The notes under the pieces are model-generated. The model worked only from the letters and a program-made list of their open reading frames with translations. It was not told the DNA's origin and ran no database searches. A stretch of 37,006 nt of DNA from a virus. Where the stretch lies: positions 1 to 37,006 of IMG/VR virus record IMGVR_UViG_3300031364_000010; one strand, written 5' to 3'. The translations under genes were made by a program, and so were the position numbers. The number at the start of each line of letters is the position of its first letter. Position 1 is the stretch's first letter. Positions 15,517-24,590 of the stretch are shown here, piece after piece.

Positions 15517-16047
15517 ATGAGCTTGTTCACGATTGCACAACTTAGAGCGCATGTCATTACCGACCTCACGGATGATGCATTACAGGATTTATTGGACGAT
15601 GCGGAGGCTGCTATTATCGAGAGACACGGTGAACTCGAAACGCAGACTGATACCTTCGACGGCGAGATAAATGCGACGGCATTGTTCCTGAAAAGGAAAG
15701 CACAATCCATTACTACCGTGACCGAGGAAATTAGAACAGGCGACGATTACGACGAAACCATACTTGATTCAACAGACTATAAATTAAGGTATGATGGAAG
15801 AGTGATCGAGCGGCTGACCAGCGGTGTAAACTCACGCAGAACATGGGGCGATGTCGTGACTGTAATCTATGTTCCCGTTGATGAAGAAGCGCAAAGAAAA
15901 AGAATGGCGGTTGACCTGGTAAAGTTATCACTGCATTATAACGCCCTGCAGTCGGAAAGTGTCGGCGATTATAAGACGGTGTCGGTTGATTATGAAAAAT
16001 CGAGGGAGCAGATACTCTCACGATTAAAAAGGTGGAACTTTGCATGA
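15517..16047 (+). CDS. head-tail connector (adaptor), gp6-like
   Basis: ATG at 15517 directly after the preceding stop. The 176-residue product opens FTIAQLRAHVITDLTDDALQ, then LLDDAEAAIIERHG, and has a central TDTFDGEINA strand, the usual opening of HK97 gp6-type adaptors that form a ring under the portal. The C-terminal helix (VDYEKSREQILSRLKRW) is also typical. The stop overlaps the next ATG. Confidence 0.75.
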   Translation: MSLFTIAQLRAHVITDLTDDALQDLLDDAEAAIIERHGELETQTDTFDGEINATALFLKRKAQSITTVTEEIRTGDDYDETILDSTDYKLRYDGRVIERLTSGVNSRRTWGDVVTVIYVPVDEEAQRKRMAVDLVKLSLHYNALQSESVGDYKTVSVDYEKSREQILSRLKRWNFA

Positions 16048-16385
16048 GTGTGGCGCAGCGCATGACAATGATAACTACAGTCCAGCGTAACAATGCCGAG
16101 ATTGATGAATATAACCATCCCGGTCCGCCAAAATGGGAAACGATAGGGATTGATGTGATGTGTTATGTCTGGGAAAAGACGGCAAGTAAAATGTTGGATA
16201 ATGGTAAGTTGGTTGTCGTCAGTGAACCTACTGCAATTATCCCGATTGGTATAGATATCACTGAAAAAGACAGGCTGTATAATATTACTGATCGGCGCGG
16301 TAATGAATTATTCGGAACGATGTATATTAACGCAGTAATCAGGCGGAAAGACCATCTTGAATTGAGGTTGAGACATGTCAAGTAG
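16044..16385 (+). CDS. head closure (head-tail joining) protein
   Basis: ATG at 16044 (ATGA with the preceding stop). The 113-residue product has the small beta-barrel pattern of SPP1 gp16 / HK97-type stoppers: an N-terminal RMTMITTVQRN strand, a middle loop, then IGIDITEKDRLYNITDRRG and a final basic strand (RRKDHLELRLRHV). Order adaptor-stopper-gp10-like-tail terminator is as expected. Confidence 0.75.
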   Translation: MSVAQRMTMITTVQRNNAEIDEYNHPGPPKWETIGIDVMCYVWEKTASKMLDNGKLVVVSEPTAIIPIGIDITEKDRLYNITDRRGNELFGTMYINAVIRRKDHLELRLRHVK

Positions 16386-16704
16386 AATGAACTGGTACGG
16401 AGACAAATTGAAAGCAAAAATAGAACGTGTCAGTAAAACCGCAATGGATAGTGTTATGGCTGATTGTGTAATGGAAGCAAAGGGACTTGTGCATGTAAAA
16501 ACAAGTACACTGCAAGGCTCGATACAGATGAGGCCGACAAAAAACGTCAATGGCACATTGGTTGGAGTATGGGGTTCGTTTAATGTGAAATATGCTGTGT
16601 ATCAGGAGCTGCCGATTTTTAAGGGATCAAAACCTTATCTGCGACCGTCAGCAAATAAATATTATCCCGAACTTAAAAAAAGGATAAAGGCAGGTGTCAA
16701 TTGA
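16375..16704 (+). CDS. HK97 gp10-like neck/tail component
   Basis: ATG at 16375, overlapping the stopper gene by 11 bases. Product 109 aa with VHVKTSTLQGSIQM, VGVWGSFNVKYAVYQE and KPYLRPSANKYYPELKKRI, the typical phrases of HK97 gp10 family proteins (GxLxxSI, YAxxxExG, PFLRPA). It joins the head-to-tail interface. Confidence 0.85.
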   Translation: MSSRMNWYGDKLKAKIERVSKTAMDSVMADCVMEAKGLVHVKTSTLQGSIQMRPTKNVNGTLVGVWGSFNVKYAVYQELPIFKGSKPYLRPSANKYYPELKKRIKAGVN

Positions 16705-17108
16705 TTGATGTTGTTACTGCGCTACGGGATTTTCTTTTAAGTGATGCTGATGTATATGCACTTGTCGGTGATAGAATCTATGGTGATGAGGTTGGCGAGG
16801 TAGAGAATATGCCCCAAAAATGTATTGTTATAATTGAAACTGGCGGCCAGCCTATAAATAGTTTTCTACCGATCAATAAACCAAAATTGGATTTGTACTG
16901 TTATGGTGAGACATATGTGGAGGCTGCTATTGTTGACAAGGCAGTAGCATATGCATTGAAGTATTTAGATCGAAAAACAATTTATAAAAGTTTGTTGCAT
17001 GGGGCCGAAATCGTGACAGGTGCTTGGTCTCTGCGTGATCCTGATACTGGATGGAGGATGAAAATGCGATCCATTACGGTATCAATAGATGAAAGGGAGG
17101 TATCCTAA
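16701..17108 (+). CDS. tail terminator / tail completion protein (DUF3168-like)
   Basis: TTG start at 16701 overlaps the previous stop (TTGA). The product (135 aa) begins with a helix (VVTALRDFLLSDADVYALVG) followed by DRIYGDEV and beta strands, the pattern of DUF3168-type tail completion proteins that cap the tail tube at the head end. It directly precedes the tail tube gene, as expected. Confidence 0.75.
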   Translation: MIDVVTALRDFLLSDADVYALVGDRIYGDEVGEVENMPQKCIVIIETGGQPINSFLPINKPKLDLYCYGETYVEAAIVDKAVAYALKYLDRKTIYKSLLHGAEIVTGAWSLRDPDTGWRMKMRSITVSIDEREVS

Positions 17109-17708
17109 ATGGAACCATATGAAATTATCATGTCACCGTATGAAGTTTGGCTCGCACCGGTTGGTGAATCTTATCCCGCGATAAATGAAACACCTTCCGG
17201 GAATTGGGTTAAACTCGGAACAAACGGAAACAAAAACTATGGTGAGGACGGTATTACCGTGACTCATACACAAGCGTTAAACCAGAAGAGAGTATATGGT
17301 GCAACCGGAGCGGTTAAAGTAAATCGCAGTTCAGAGGATTTGCAAATTGCTTTAACACTTTTCGACCTCACGCTTGAGGAATATGCCAAAATATTAAATG
17401 GCGTATCGGTAACCGATGAGGCTGCGGGATCTGGGACGGCTGGTTATCGTTCAATCACTTTACGACAGGGTTTTGATGTCAAAACTTATGCGTTGTTATG
17501 CCGTGGTGCGTCTCCCTACGGGGATGACTGGAACATGCAGTATCAGGTACCGCGCGTATATCAGAGTGAGAATCCCGCGCCAGTATTCAGTAAGACTGAC
17601 GGTGCAGGACTTAACCTGGTATTTATGGCGCTTGAAGATGCGGACGCTTCGACCGATGCCGAGAGATTTGGCTTGCTCGTAGCGCAGGATGCAGACCCGA
17701 CAGCATAA
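17109..17708 (+). CDS. major tail (tube) protein
   Basis: ATG at 17109 immediately after the previous stop, with GGGAGG upstream. The 199-residue beta-rich product contains GEDGITVTHTQAL, a tube-protein-like VNRSSEDLQIALTLFDLTLE and a final acidic stretch. Place between tail terminator and chaperone identifies it as tube subunit. Copy number in virions should be high. Confidence 0.8.
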   Translation: MEPYEIIMSPYEVWLAPVGESYPAINETPSGNWVKLGTNGNKNYGEDGITVTHTQALNQKRVYGATGAVKVNRSSEDLQIALTLFDLTLEEYAKILNGVSVTDEAAGSGTAGYRSITLRQGFDVKTYALLCRGASPYGDDWNMQYQVPRVYQSENPAPVFSKTDGAGLNLVFMALEDADASTDAERFGLLVAQDADPTA

Positions 17709-17717
17709 GGAGAAGAC

Positions 17718-18062
17718 ATGAACATACTTGATCTTAAAACGATTCAATCTGACAAGACGATTAAAATTGATGATGTTGAATACGAGATTATCAACTTTCG
17801 TGAACTCGGGCTGAAGGGTTATCAAACGATAATCAACAAGGGTGATAAGTTTTACGCGATGATGAAAGAGCTCGGTGATAAAAAGGATGTCGACGGTGAT
17901 GAGCTTGAAGCTCTACTTGATGAGATAACCAGAAGCGTGATACCAACCGTACCGGATGAAGTTTACAAAAAATTAACCGGTATGCAGAAGATGGAGATTA
18001 TAAAACTTTTTCCGAAGCTTGCGAAGGGATTGGGGGATACTTCGCAAGAAGCAACTGGTTAG
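17718..18062 (+). CDS. tail assembly chaperone (G-like)
   Basis: ATG at 17718 after AAGGAGAAGAC. The 114-residue product is followed, in the -1 frame, by an open reading frame that lacks a good start, the layout of lambda G/GT and HK97 gp13/14. Tail chaperones bind the tape measure before tube assembly. The shift probably happens near the G5 run at 18032-18036. Confidence 0.75.
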   Translation: MNILDLKTIQSDKTIKIDDVEYEIINFRELGLKGYQTIINKGDKFYAMMKELGDKKDVDGDELEALLDEITRSVIPTVPDEVYKKLTGMQKMEIIKLFPKLAKGLGDTSQEATG

Positions 18063-18358
18063 AAATTCTCCCGCGTTTGAATCGTTTTTATGGGCCATGC
18101 AATTGGGCGGAGATGACAGTGGAACTTGCGCTTGCACATATATTATCACTCCGTGGACTGATTGCCGAGGAATCCTTACAACAAATAACCAATGTTGCAG
18201 TCGGGAGCGGAACGTTAAAAAAAGAAGCGAGCAGATCGGTTGTAAATAAATTACGGCGTGATCTCATACAGAGAGAGCCGCGTAAAAAGATGACGAAGGC
18301 GCAGCAAAAGCAAATATTGGAAAGTATGGGGATAAGATTTGAATGTCTGAAAAATTAG
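18035..18358 (+). CDS. tail assembly chaperone, -1 frameshift extension (T-like)
   Basis: The -1 frame is open before the chaperone stop at 18060-18062 and continues to TAG at 18356-18358. The only starts inside it (for example TTG at 18077) have no ribosome site. In the fused reading, residues such as ARSNWLEILPRLNRFYGPCNW connect the two domains. A G5 run (ttg ggg gat, 18030-18038) lets a GGG-decoding tRNA re-pair after slipping back one base, although the P-site re-pairing (TTG to ATT) is poor. The exact slip site is inferred. Confidence 0.65.
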   Translation, partial: GYFARSNWLEILPRLNRFYGPCNWAEMTVELALAHILSLRGLIAEESLQQITNVAVGSGTLKKEASRSVVNKLRRDLIQREPRKKMTKAQQKQILESMGIRFECLKN

Positions 18359-20553
18359 GTAAAGCGGTATTAGAACTTAGGACAGACTCTAAAACGTTTG
18401 ATAAAGGACTTGATGCTGCACACGGAAAAACAAAAACTCTTTTCCAGACAATGGTTAGTTCTCAACTTGCTGTTGCTGCTTTGCGTGCAGCGTGGAATGG
18501 ATTAAAAACAGTAATTAAGGACAGTACGGAAAAATTCATCGTACAGGAACAAGCGGAAAAACAAGTTGAAGCTGTTTTAAGATCGACAAAAGACGCAATT
18601 GGCCTTACAAAAGAAGAACTGCTAAAAATGGCTAAAGGGTTCCAGGACGTAACAACATATGGGGACGAAGCCGTTTTATCTGCGCAGAATATCTTGTTGA
18701 CATTCACAAAGATCGGTAAGGACGTATTCCCAGGGGCAACAGAAATAGTGCTTGATATGTCACAAGCGCTCGGCCAGGATTTAAAATCAAGTGCAATTCA
18801 GGTTGGCAAAGCTCTGCAGGACCCAATTTTAGGAGTAACAGCATTACGCCGTGTTGGTGTTAACTTTAGCGAATCACAGCAGGAAGTTATCAAAAATCTT
18901 GTTGAAACTGGACATGAAGCAGAAGCGCAAGCGATGATCCTTCAGGAATTACAAACCGAGTTTGGCGGGTCCGCCAGTGCTGCGCGTGATACGTTTGGAG
19001 GAGCATTAAAATCATTAAAAAATACACTTGGCGACCTTCAGGAAGTATTTGGCAAAACAATTGCCAAAGCAATGAAGCCTCTGATCGACGAGTTTACAAA
19101 AGTAATTAAGTTTATGTCGGAAAATGAAGAAATATTTGAAAGCCTTGGTGAGGCGGTAGAAGCGGTAATGGATATATTACTTGAACTGCTTCCTGTATTG
19201 TTTGATTTGCTTGATGCTCTTATGCCGATTATAAATGGGGTAGCTGATCTTGCGGTTACTGTAATACAGGCTTTGCGCCCGGCCTTTGATGCGTTAATTA
19301 ATATAATAGAAATACTTGCCCCAATACTGGAAAAAGTTTTTTTAGTTGTCGGAGAGTTGGCGGAAATACTGGGAGGGCTATTTGCCGAGGGACTTAATAT
19401 TGTCGCTGATATTTTAACCGAGTTATCTCCTCTGATAAATCTTGTACTCGATATTATAATTGCGCTTATGCCAATTGTGAAAACACTTGCCCAGATTTTC
19501 GGGGCTGTATTGGGTCCGGCAATTGAGTTAATGATGCTTCCCTTGCGAGGGTTGATTGAGATATTAAAAGCTGTAGGTATTGTATCTGAAGAATCAGCGG
19601 CAAAGGTAAAGTCATCCTATCAGGAAGCAACACACGATATTGAGGGGTTTTATAATATCACAGATGAGATGTCCGGAGCATCATACAGAAAAGAAAAAGA
19701 ACGCAGAGAGAGAAACGCTGAGGAATGGCGACGCAAACGACAACAGCAAAATGAAGAGAATAAAAAGCTGTTACAAGAATTTGCCGATCTTAGAAAATCA
19801 GACATGGAGCTTGAGATAGAGGAGATCGAGGCAAAGGCAGAAGCTTACCGAAAAGCCGGGGCCAATAAAGTTGGAGTACAAGAATGGCAAGAAGAAGAAA
19901 TTGACAGAATAAAGGAAGATTATAAACAAAGAGATGAACAACGTCATCAAGAAAGTTTAGCTGCTTATAGGCAATGGGCAAATATGGTAGCCCAGGCAGT
20001 CGGGAATAGTTTTGCTGCTATGGGCGAAGCAATGGCAAAGGGTGAGGATGCCTGGGGCGCATTTGCAAAAGCTGGGATTATGGCCATAGCCGATGTATTA
20101 ACCGCGATAGGGCAATTGTGTATTGTACAAGCTGTTAAATCTTTTGCCGAGGGTATATGGCCGCCTAATCCGGTTGCGATTGCTGCCGGGTTTGCATGGC
20201 TTGGCGGTGCGGCTGCTGCAAATCTTGCGGCCGGACTTGTTAAGGGATGGGCGAATCAAATGGCAGAAGGTGGAATTGTTACCGGTCCTACTTTTGCACA
20301 AATCGGTGAAGCGGGAACAGAAGCAGTAATCCCGTTAAGTAATAGGCGGAAGGTGCAGGAGTTTTTCGGGGATATTGCCGTTGATGGTGGGAAAAGTGTA
20401 AACATCGACAATATAAGTGTTGTAATAAGTTTTCCTAATGCAAATATTGAAGATCTGGACCAGGGAACGATAGAACGCATTTTTAGACAAAAGTTTATAC
20501 CGGCACTCAAAGACAGCATCCAATCTGGATTGATGATGAGGGAGATAATATGA
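18343..20553 (+). CDS. tail tape measure protein
   Basis: ATG at 18343 inside the end of the chaperone extension. At 736 residues it is the longest gene, as expected for the ruler of a siphophage tail. N-terminal helices (KLGKAVLELRTDSKTFDKGL), a long hydrophobic segment (about 270-410), a charged coiled coil (about 450-540), and a Gly/Ala-rich part that precedes GGIVTGPTFAQIGEAGTEAV, a phrase found in many tape measures. By the usual scaling the tail would be of the order of 100 nm. Confidence 0.92.
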   Translation: MSEKLGKAVLELRTDSKTFDKGLDAAHGKTKTLFQTMVSSQLAVAALRAAWNGLKTVIKDSTEKFIVQEQAEKQVEAVLRSTKDAIGLTKEELLKMAKGFQDVTTYGDEAVLSAQNILLTFTKIGKDVFPGATEIVLDMSQALGQDLKSSAIQVGKALQDPILGVTALRRVGVNFSESQQEVIKNLVETGHEAEAQAMILQELQTEFGGSASAARDTFGGALKSLKNTLGDLQEVFGKTIAKAMKPLIDEFTKVIKFMSENEEIFESLGEAVEAVMDILLELLPVLFDLLDALMPIINGVADLAVTVIQALRPAFDALINIIEILAPILEKVFLVVGELAEILGGLFAEGLNIVADILTELSPLINLVLDIIIALMPIVKTLAQIFGAVLGPAIELMMLPLRGLIEILKAVGIVSEESAAKVKSSYQEATHDIEGFYNITDEMSGASYRKEKERRERNAEEWRRKRQQQNEENKKLLQEFADLRKSDMELEIEEIEAKAEAYRKAGANKVGVQEWQEEEIDRIKEDYKQRDEQRHQESLAAYRQWANMVAQAVGNSFAAMGEAMAKGEDAWGAFAKAGIMAIADVLTAIGQLCIVQAVKSFAEGIWPPNPVAIAAGFAWLGGAAAANLAAGLVKGWANQMAEGGIVTGPTFAQIGEAGTEAVIPLSNRRKVQEFFGDIAVDGGKSVNIDNISVVISFPNANIEDLDQGTIERIFRQKFIPALKDSIQSGLMMREII

Positions 20554-20909
20554 GTTTAATGCGGCTTTCTGATACTGTTGACAATGTTGATTTTGACCCG
20601 ATGGAAGGGTATGTTGATCCAATGGAGCGGGAAGTTACCAATAATAAAACGTTGGACGGCTCCCTGTATACGTATAAATGGTCCCAGAAAGGCCGGTGGG
20701 AAATACCGGTAAACATGGAATCGGATGATAGAGATATAATTTATCCCTGGTGGGAAGACATTACAGAGTTATATTTTTATCCTGATTATGAAAATTATCC
20801 AGCGACTAAATATATTGTAAGGATAATAAATGATGACAATCCATTACCGCGAGTGTTTCCGTCGTGGAATGGTCAATACGAGGGAACACTAATTTTACGG
20901 GAGGTTTGA
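20550..20909 (+). CDS. tail component, 119 aa
   Basis: ATG at 20550 overlaps the tape-measure stop. The product is aromatic and acidic (WSQKGRWEIPVN, YPWWEDITELYFYPDYEN). Its place after the tape measure is that of distal-tail genes, but at 119 residues it is smaller than a usual Dit. Probably a tail-tip component. Confidence 0.65.
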   Translation: MSLMRLSDTVDNVDFDPMEGYVDPMEREVTNNKTLDGSLYTYKWSQKGRWEIPVNMESDDRDIIYPWWEDITELYFYPDYENYPATKYIVRIINDDNPLPRVFPSWNGQYEGTLILREV

Positions 20910-20910
20910 T

Positions 20911-21375
20911 ATGGCATGGGATAAGACAAAGCCAGCATCTACAACGACATTAAAAGACTCTAATCCGGAGATATTGGCCAATTTTGCAGCAATTGAAGAA
21001 TTGATTGCATCGATTGCCGATCCGACAAAATGGCATATAGACAGCAGCGGCCTTGTGCATAAAACTACACAAAACGGTATTACTGCACATGCCGGAGGTG
21101 GACAGGGAAGCGCAGTGGCAATTACCGGAGATGTGGCCGAGATATCAGTTTGTGCATCTGGCGGTGACTCGGTAGTTCTTCCGGCGGCGGAAGAAGGTAT
21201 GGAAATCTGTGTAATAAATCACGGGGCTGAATCCGCTGATATTTTCCCTGCATCAGGCGAAGACATTAACGAAGGTTCCGCTGATGCTGCAGTTGCCTGT
21301 GCAGCCGATGCGACAAGATTATTTTTTTGTTACTCGGACGGACACTGGGAATCATTGATATTGGCGAGGACATGA
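20911..21375 (+). CDS. tail/fibre-associated protein, 154 aa
   Basis: ATG at 20911 after GGGAGGTTTGAT. It opens MAWDKTKPASTTTLKDSNPE, followed by ILANFAAIEELI, an N-terminal segment seen on many phage fibre and tail-spike proteins as a virion-attachment element. The rest is a small beta-rich domain (GQGSAVAITGDVAEISV onward). The stop overlaps the next ATG. Confidence 0.7.
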   Translation: MAWDKTKPASTTTLKDSNPEILANFAAIEELIASIADPTKWHIDSSGLVHKTTQNGITAHAGGGQGSAVAITGDVAEISVCASGGDSVVLPAAEEGMEICVINHGAESADIFPASGEDINEGSADAAVACAADATRLFFCYSDGHWESLILART

Positions 21376-22730
21376 TAACTGTAACCGACGTATTAAAAAA
21401 TAAATTACTCTCTAAGAACGTGTCATTATATAGATGGTTTATCTTTGATGGAAAAGCGCGGGGGACGCATATGATATCTGTTCCGCAGATATCGAAAGAC
21501 GCAAACCTCAGCGCGAGTTCAGCATCAATAAAGGTTTCAAATTGTGATCAAGCTTGGAATATTTTTCTTGATGATAAAACAAATCTTGGAAGGACAGTAC
21601 AGCTCGGATTGAGAGTAGATATTGACGTGACCTGGGAGGTTGATGCTACATGGGATGACCTTGTAAATGAGACATGGGATAATATCGATGCAGTTTGGGC
21701 AGGGCTTGGGGATTATAACTGGAATGAGTTAGACGGGGCATGGGACGATTATGATGCAGTTGACGAATGTTGGGGTGTAGGTAGCGATTATTGGAACGAC
21801 AGTCTGACATTCTTTACGGGAACGGTTGAGGATGTATCATTTGATGGGGCGGAGATGAGTTTGAAATCCCGTGATAAAATGAACGATCTCTTAAATATCA
21901 GACTGGGCAGCGGTCAAGATTCTATCGATTATTATTCGAGTGCTTATAATCCGGCGGACCTTGTCTGGGACATATTAACCACATATGGATATCTTGATAG
22001 TACGGAAAGCAGCGCGAATGTCGATATTGACTATGATTCTTGGTCGGACTGGTGGACGGATTGTGACACATTGGATTACAGTGTCAAGGGAAGATTTGCC
22101 GGACAGACGATCAAAAATGTATTACAAACAATTAAAGAATTGACCGTTTCCTATATTTGGATAAATGGTGAAGGAAAATTCAAGTTCAAGCGACCCATCC
22201 CGCCATATCCCGCCGAAGAGGGGATAGATCATGATAATAGTACGTGTGAAAAGATAGATACAAGTATAGAAAAGTCAAATCTTTGTAATGAACTGTATTG
22301 TTATTATGGATATGACCCAGATACGGACACATGGGAAGATAACTATTATGCAAACGATTTGTCCTCGCAATTACTGTACGGGATTAATAGTGTTACGCTT
22401 GAGGATAAAACGGTATGGCATGTGGATGAATCCAGTGCTAAAAGTTATGCTGACAGACACATTGAAATTAACAAAACACCGCTTGAATTGATTGAAGTAA
22501 CTATAATGGCTATGGGTTATCTTATAGAAATAGGAGACATAAATACTATAACGGAAACATTGAAAAAATATAATGCGACCCCGGGAAGAGTTGAAAGAAT
22601 AATCTATAGTTTACGCGATGGGACAGTAAGAACCGTTATGCAGAATATTGGGGGGGAACAGTTGGCCGCGTTTTATTTAGATGATGTATATTATGGATTA
22701 TTGGATGAATCATATAATCCACTTCTATAA
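21372..22730 (+). CDS. minor tail (tail-tip) protein with Trp/Asp-rich segment
   Basis: ATG at 21372 (ATGA with the preceding stop). The 452-residue product contains a stretch at about 80-150 with Trp every 6-12 residues in acidic surroundings (TWDDL, TWDNI, AVWAGL, NWNEL, AWDDYD, CWG). After it come FFTGTVEDVSFDG and SLKSRDKMNDLL, phrases of siphophage tail-tip proteins. The role is probably structural, at the baseplate; receptor binding is a possibility for the Trp-rich loop. Confidence 0.7.
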   Translation: MITVTDVLKNKLLSKNVSLYRWFIFDGKARGTHMISVPQISKDANLSASSASIKVSNCDQAWNIFLDDKTNLGRTVQLGLRVDIDVTWEVDATWDDLVNETWDNIDAVWAGLGDYNWNELDGAWDDYDAVDECWGVGSDYWNDSLTFFTGTVEDVSFDGAEMSLKSRDKMNDLLNIRLGSGQDSIDYYSSAYNPADLVWDILTTYGYLDSTESSANVDIDYDSWSDWWTDCDTLDYSVKGRFAGQTIKNVLQTIKELTVSYIWINGEGKFKFKRPIPPYPAEEGIDHDNSTCEKIDTSIEKSNLCNELYCYYGYDPDTDTWEDNYYANDLSSQLLYGINSVTLEDKTVWHVDESSAKSYADRHIEINKTPLELIEVTIMAMGYLIEIGDINTITETLKKYNATPGRVERIIYSLRDGTVRTVMQNIGGEQLAAFYLDDVYYGLLDESYNPLL

Positions 22731-22739
22731 GGAGATATA

Positions 22740-23651
22740 ATGAAGACAGAAAAGGTAATACAAAAACATTGGGATATTGAGGGAGTTAAATATAATACAA
22801 AACCATTATCCTGGAATAAACAATATTTGCGTAGTGCGGACTGCCATCTTTGTAAACGGCATGAAACAGAAAAACGGCCGGGCCAAACATTTCTTGGATG
22901 GGCCGTGCTCCCTATCGGTGTATCAATTTCCGGGAAATACCCTGAAGTTTGTCCCGACTGTCTGACAAAAATAAATAATAAACTCACAGTAAAAATCCCG
23001 CGAATAATTCGATGCTTTAAATGTGGAGAGACACAAAAAGAAAAAATATTTGGAGTTGGGCATCCTGGTTGGGTTAGTATGCAATCAGTACAAATACTTG
23101 GTAATAGAACGGCGACTTTTATTTGTCCTGATTGTTATTTGGAAATGGCAAAAACTTTAGGTCCGGATTATTTGCGTGGTACCTGGACTGATATAACCTA
23201 TGCTGCAAACTCACTTTTAACATCAACAAAAATGACACAGAACCAGGCGAACTTTACAGCACTGGCGGAAGGACACGCAGGTGCGCCAGAGATTATAGGA
23301 GATTCGTTAAGTGATCCGTTTGAAATACCAGGTGATGTAAACATATTAGGGACATTAATTGCTAATTTTGGATGGGAGACATATCATGCACAAGGCGGAG
23401 ATATTGACGTTTTAGTAAATGCTTTAGTGTCATGGATGGAGGTTGGTGATATTAAGAAGTGTTTTGGTGGGTGCAATTTTGGTGCTGGAGGTTTCTATGT
23501 ATCAATGTCACAAATAGAAAGAAGACCAGACTCGGTGGGATATCAGATAATCAGAACATATGGGATATTAGACAATGGTAATGTATTTCAAGGAGATATA
23601 TCTAATATTGGTGGCCAGGCCGGTAATTATTCCATTACAGTGTTTAAATAG
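22740..23651 (+). CDS. tail-region protein with two N-terminal zinc ribbons
   Basis: ATG at 22740 after AAGGAGATATA. The first 140 residues contain four CxxC pairs (CHLC, CPDC, CFKC, CPDC) with the spacing of two zinc ribbons. The C-terminal half is Gly-rich and beta-prone (FGWETYHAQGGDIDVLVNAL; CFGGCNFGAGGFYVS), like a fibre tip. Zinc ribbons are unusual in tail-tip genes, where the protein must reach the cell surface. No family recognised. Confidence 0.65.
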   Translation: MKTEKVIQKHWDIEGVKYNTKPLSWNKQYLRSADCHLCKRHETEKRPGQTFLGWAVLPIGVSISGKYPEVCPDCLTKINNKLTVKIPRIIRCFKCGETQKEKIFGVGHPGWVSMQSVQILGNRTATFICPDCYLEMAKTLGPDYLRGTWTDITYAANSLLTSTKMTQNQANFTALAEGHAGAPEIIGDSLSDPFEIPGDVNILGTLIANFGWETYHAQGGDIDVLVNALVSWMEVGDIKKCFGGCNFGAGGFYVSMSQIERRPDSVGYQIIRTYGILDNGNVFQGDISNIGGQAGNYSITVFK

Positions 23652-23660
23652 GTTGTTGAA

Positions 23661-24086
23661 ATGATAGACCTTACGGCACACATAAAAGACCCAAACGCAC
23701 ATCATAGGCCGACGGCTGCCATGGAAGTATTTGACAGCGGATGGTTGCTAAACGAAATGGGAGGTGCTGGGGTAGCTGATTGGGCTACTGTACATTTAGG
23801 GAACGACCCAACAGATTCCACTGATACTTTAACACACAACCTTAATGCTCCTTTAAGCGATTTATTAGTTAAGATTTTTATTTCAACAAATGGGACAGAT
23901 GCTAATAGTTTTGAAGTTCCTTACGTGGGAGACACAAGTAAAAGAGGTTATACAATATACCAGATTGATTCCAATACTCTTAAAATACAAACATCAAGTT
24001 CTAACCCATCTTATGTGGAAGATAATGGAGACATAACGGCTCTTAGTAATTGGTATTATAAAATAAAAGTCTGGAAATTAGGGTAA
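23661..24086 (+). CDS. tail fibre-like protein, 141 aa
   Basis: ATG at 23661 a few bases after the previous stop. The product has DLTAHIKDPNAHHRPTAA at the N-terminus, a fibre-like joining phrase with spaced His residues, then beta strands with Ser/Thr/Asn (TDSTDTLTHNLNAPLSDLLV) and an aromatic end (WYYKIKVWKL). Probably the last of the fibre genes. Between 24092 and 24172 a 26-codon frame (MNNMAQDIINLLKKEK) overlaps the next gene but has no clear ribosome site. Confidence 0.65.
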   Translation: MIDLTAHIKDPNAHHRPTAAMEVFDSGWLLNEMGGAGVADWATVHLGNDPTDSTDTLTHNLNAPLSDLLVKIFISTNGTDANSFEVPYVGDTSKRGYTIYQIDSNTLKIQTSSSNPSYVEDNGDITALSNWYYKIKVWKLG

Positions 24087-24141
24087 AGCCAATGAATAAC
24101 ATGGCACAGGATATTATAAATCTCTTAAAAAAGGAAAAAGC

Positions 24142-24381
24142 ATGGCTGAAAAAAACGGATCGAAGAAATTAACCTTCTGGTTGCTTGGGGCATTGTTTGC
24201 GGCATTACTGGCAATTAGTGGTTATTTGTGGGCTGACACTCTTGGGAGGCTGAAAGAAACAGAAAAGCAAATTAATGATTGGCGCGAGGATCGCGGTATG
24301 ATTTTGTCGGAGATTAAACATCTAAAGGATGGCCAGGATGATATTAAAAACCTATTATTAAAACATATGGACCGGAGGTGA
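24142..24381 (+). CDS. XhlA-like membrane-anchored coiled coil, 79 aa
   Basis: ATG at 24142 after AAGGAAAAAGC. After MAEKNGSKK comes one hydrophobic helix (LTFWLLGALFAALLAISGYL), then a coiled coil (LKETEKQINDWREDR, ILSEIKHLKDGQDDI). This resembles hemolysin XhlA-type proteins of PBSX-like lysis cassettes, but with the transmembrane segment at the N-terminus. The place, before two other membrane genes, fits a role in lysis. Confidence 0.65.
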   Translation: MAEKNGSKKLTFWLLGALFAALLAISGYLWADTLGRLKETEKQINDWREDRGMILSEIKHLKDGQDDIKNLLLKHMDRR

Positions 24382-24383
24382 CC

Positions 24384-24590
24384 ATGAAAACATTAATTGA
24401 GATTTTAAAACGATTTAAAGTATTGTTTATTAAACTGGTAAGCGTTAAAGGCGCAGCATTTATAATCGCCAGCATCGCGCTTCTTAAGGGAATGATTGAT
24501 GGTTGGATATGGCTGATTATAACGGGGATTGTAATTGGGGCACGTGCTTGGGAAAAAATAAAAGGTATTGTCAAGCCACGGGAGGGATAA
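24384..24590 (+). CDS. putative holin, 68 aa
   Basis: ATG at 24384 after CGGAGGTGACC. The product is basic at both ends, with two hydrophobic segments (LVSVKGAAFIIASIALLKGM and WIWLIITGIVIGARA) separated by a short turn (IDG). This hairpin topology and the position are those of small class II holins. No family name recognised. Confidence 0.6.
   Translation: MKTLIEILKRFKVLFIKLVSVKGAAFIIASIALLKGMIDGWIWLIITGIVIGARAWEKIKGIVKPREG

Noticed and set aside
24092-24172. A 26-codon frame before the XhlA-like gene
   Set aside because: No clear ribosome site, and it overlaps the start of a better supported gene; mentioned but not called.
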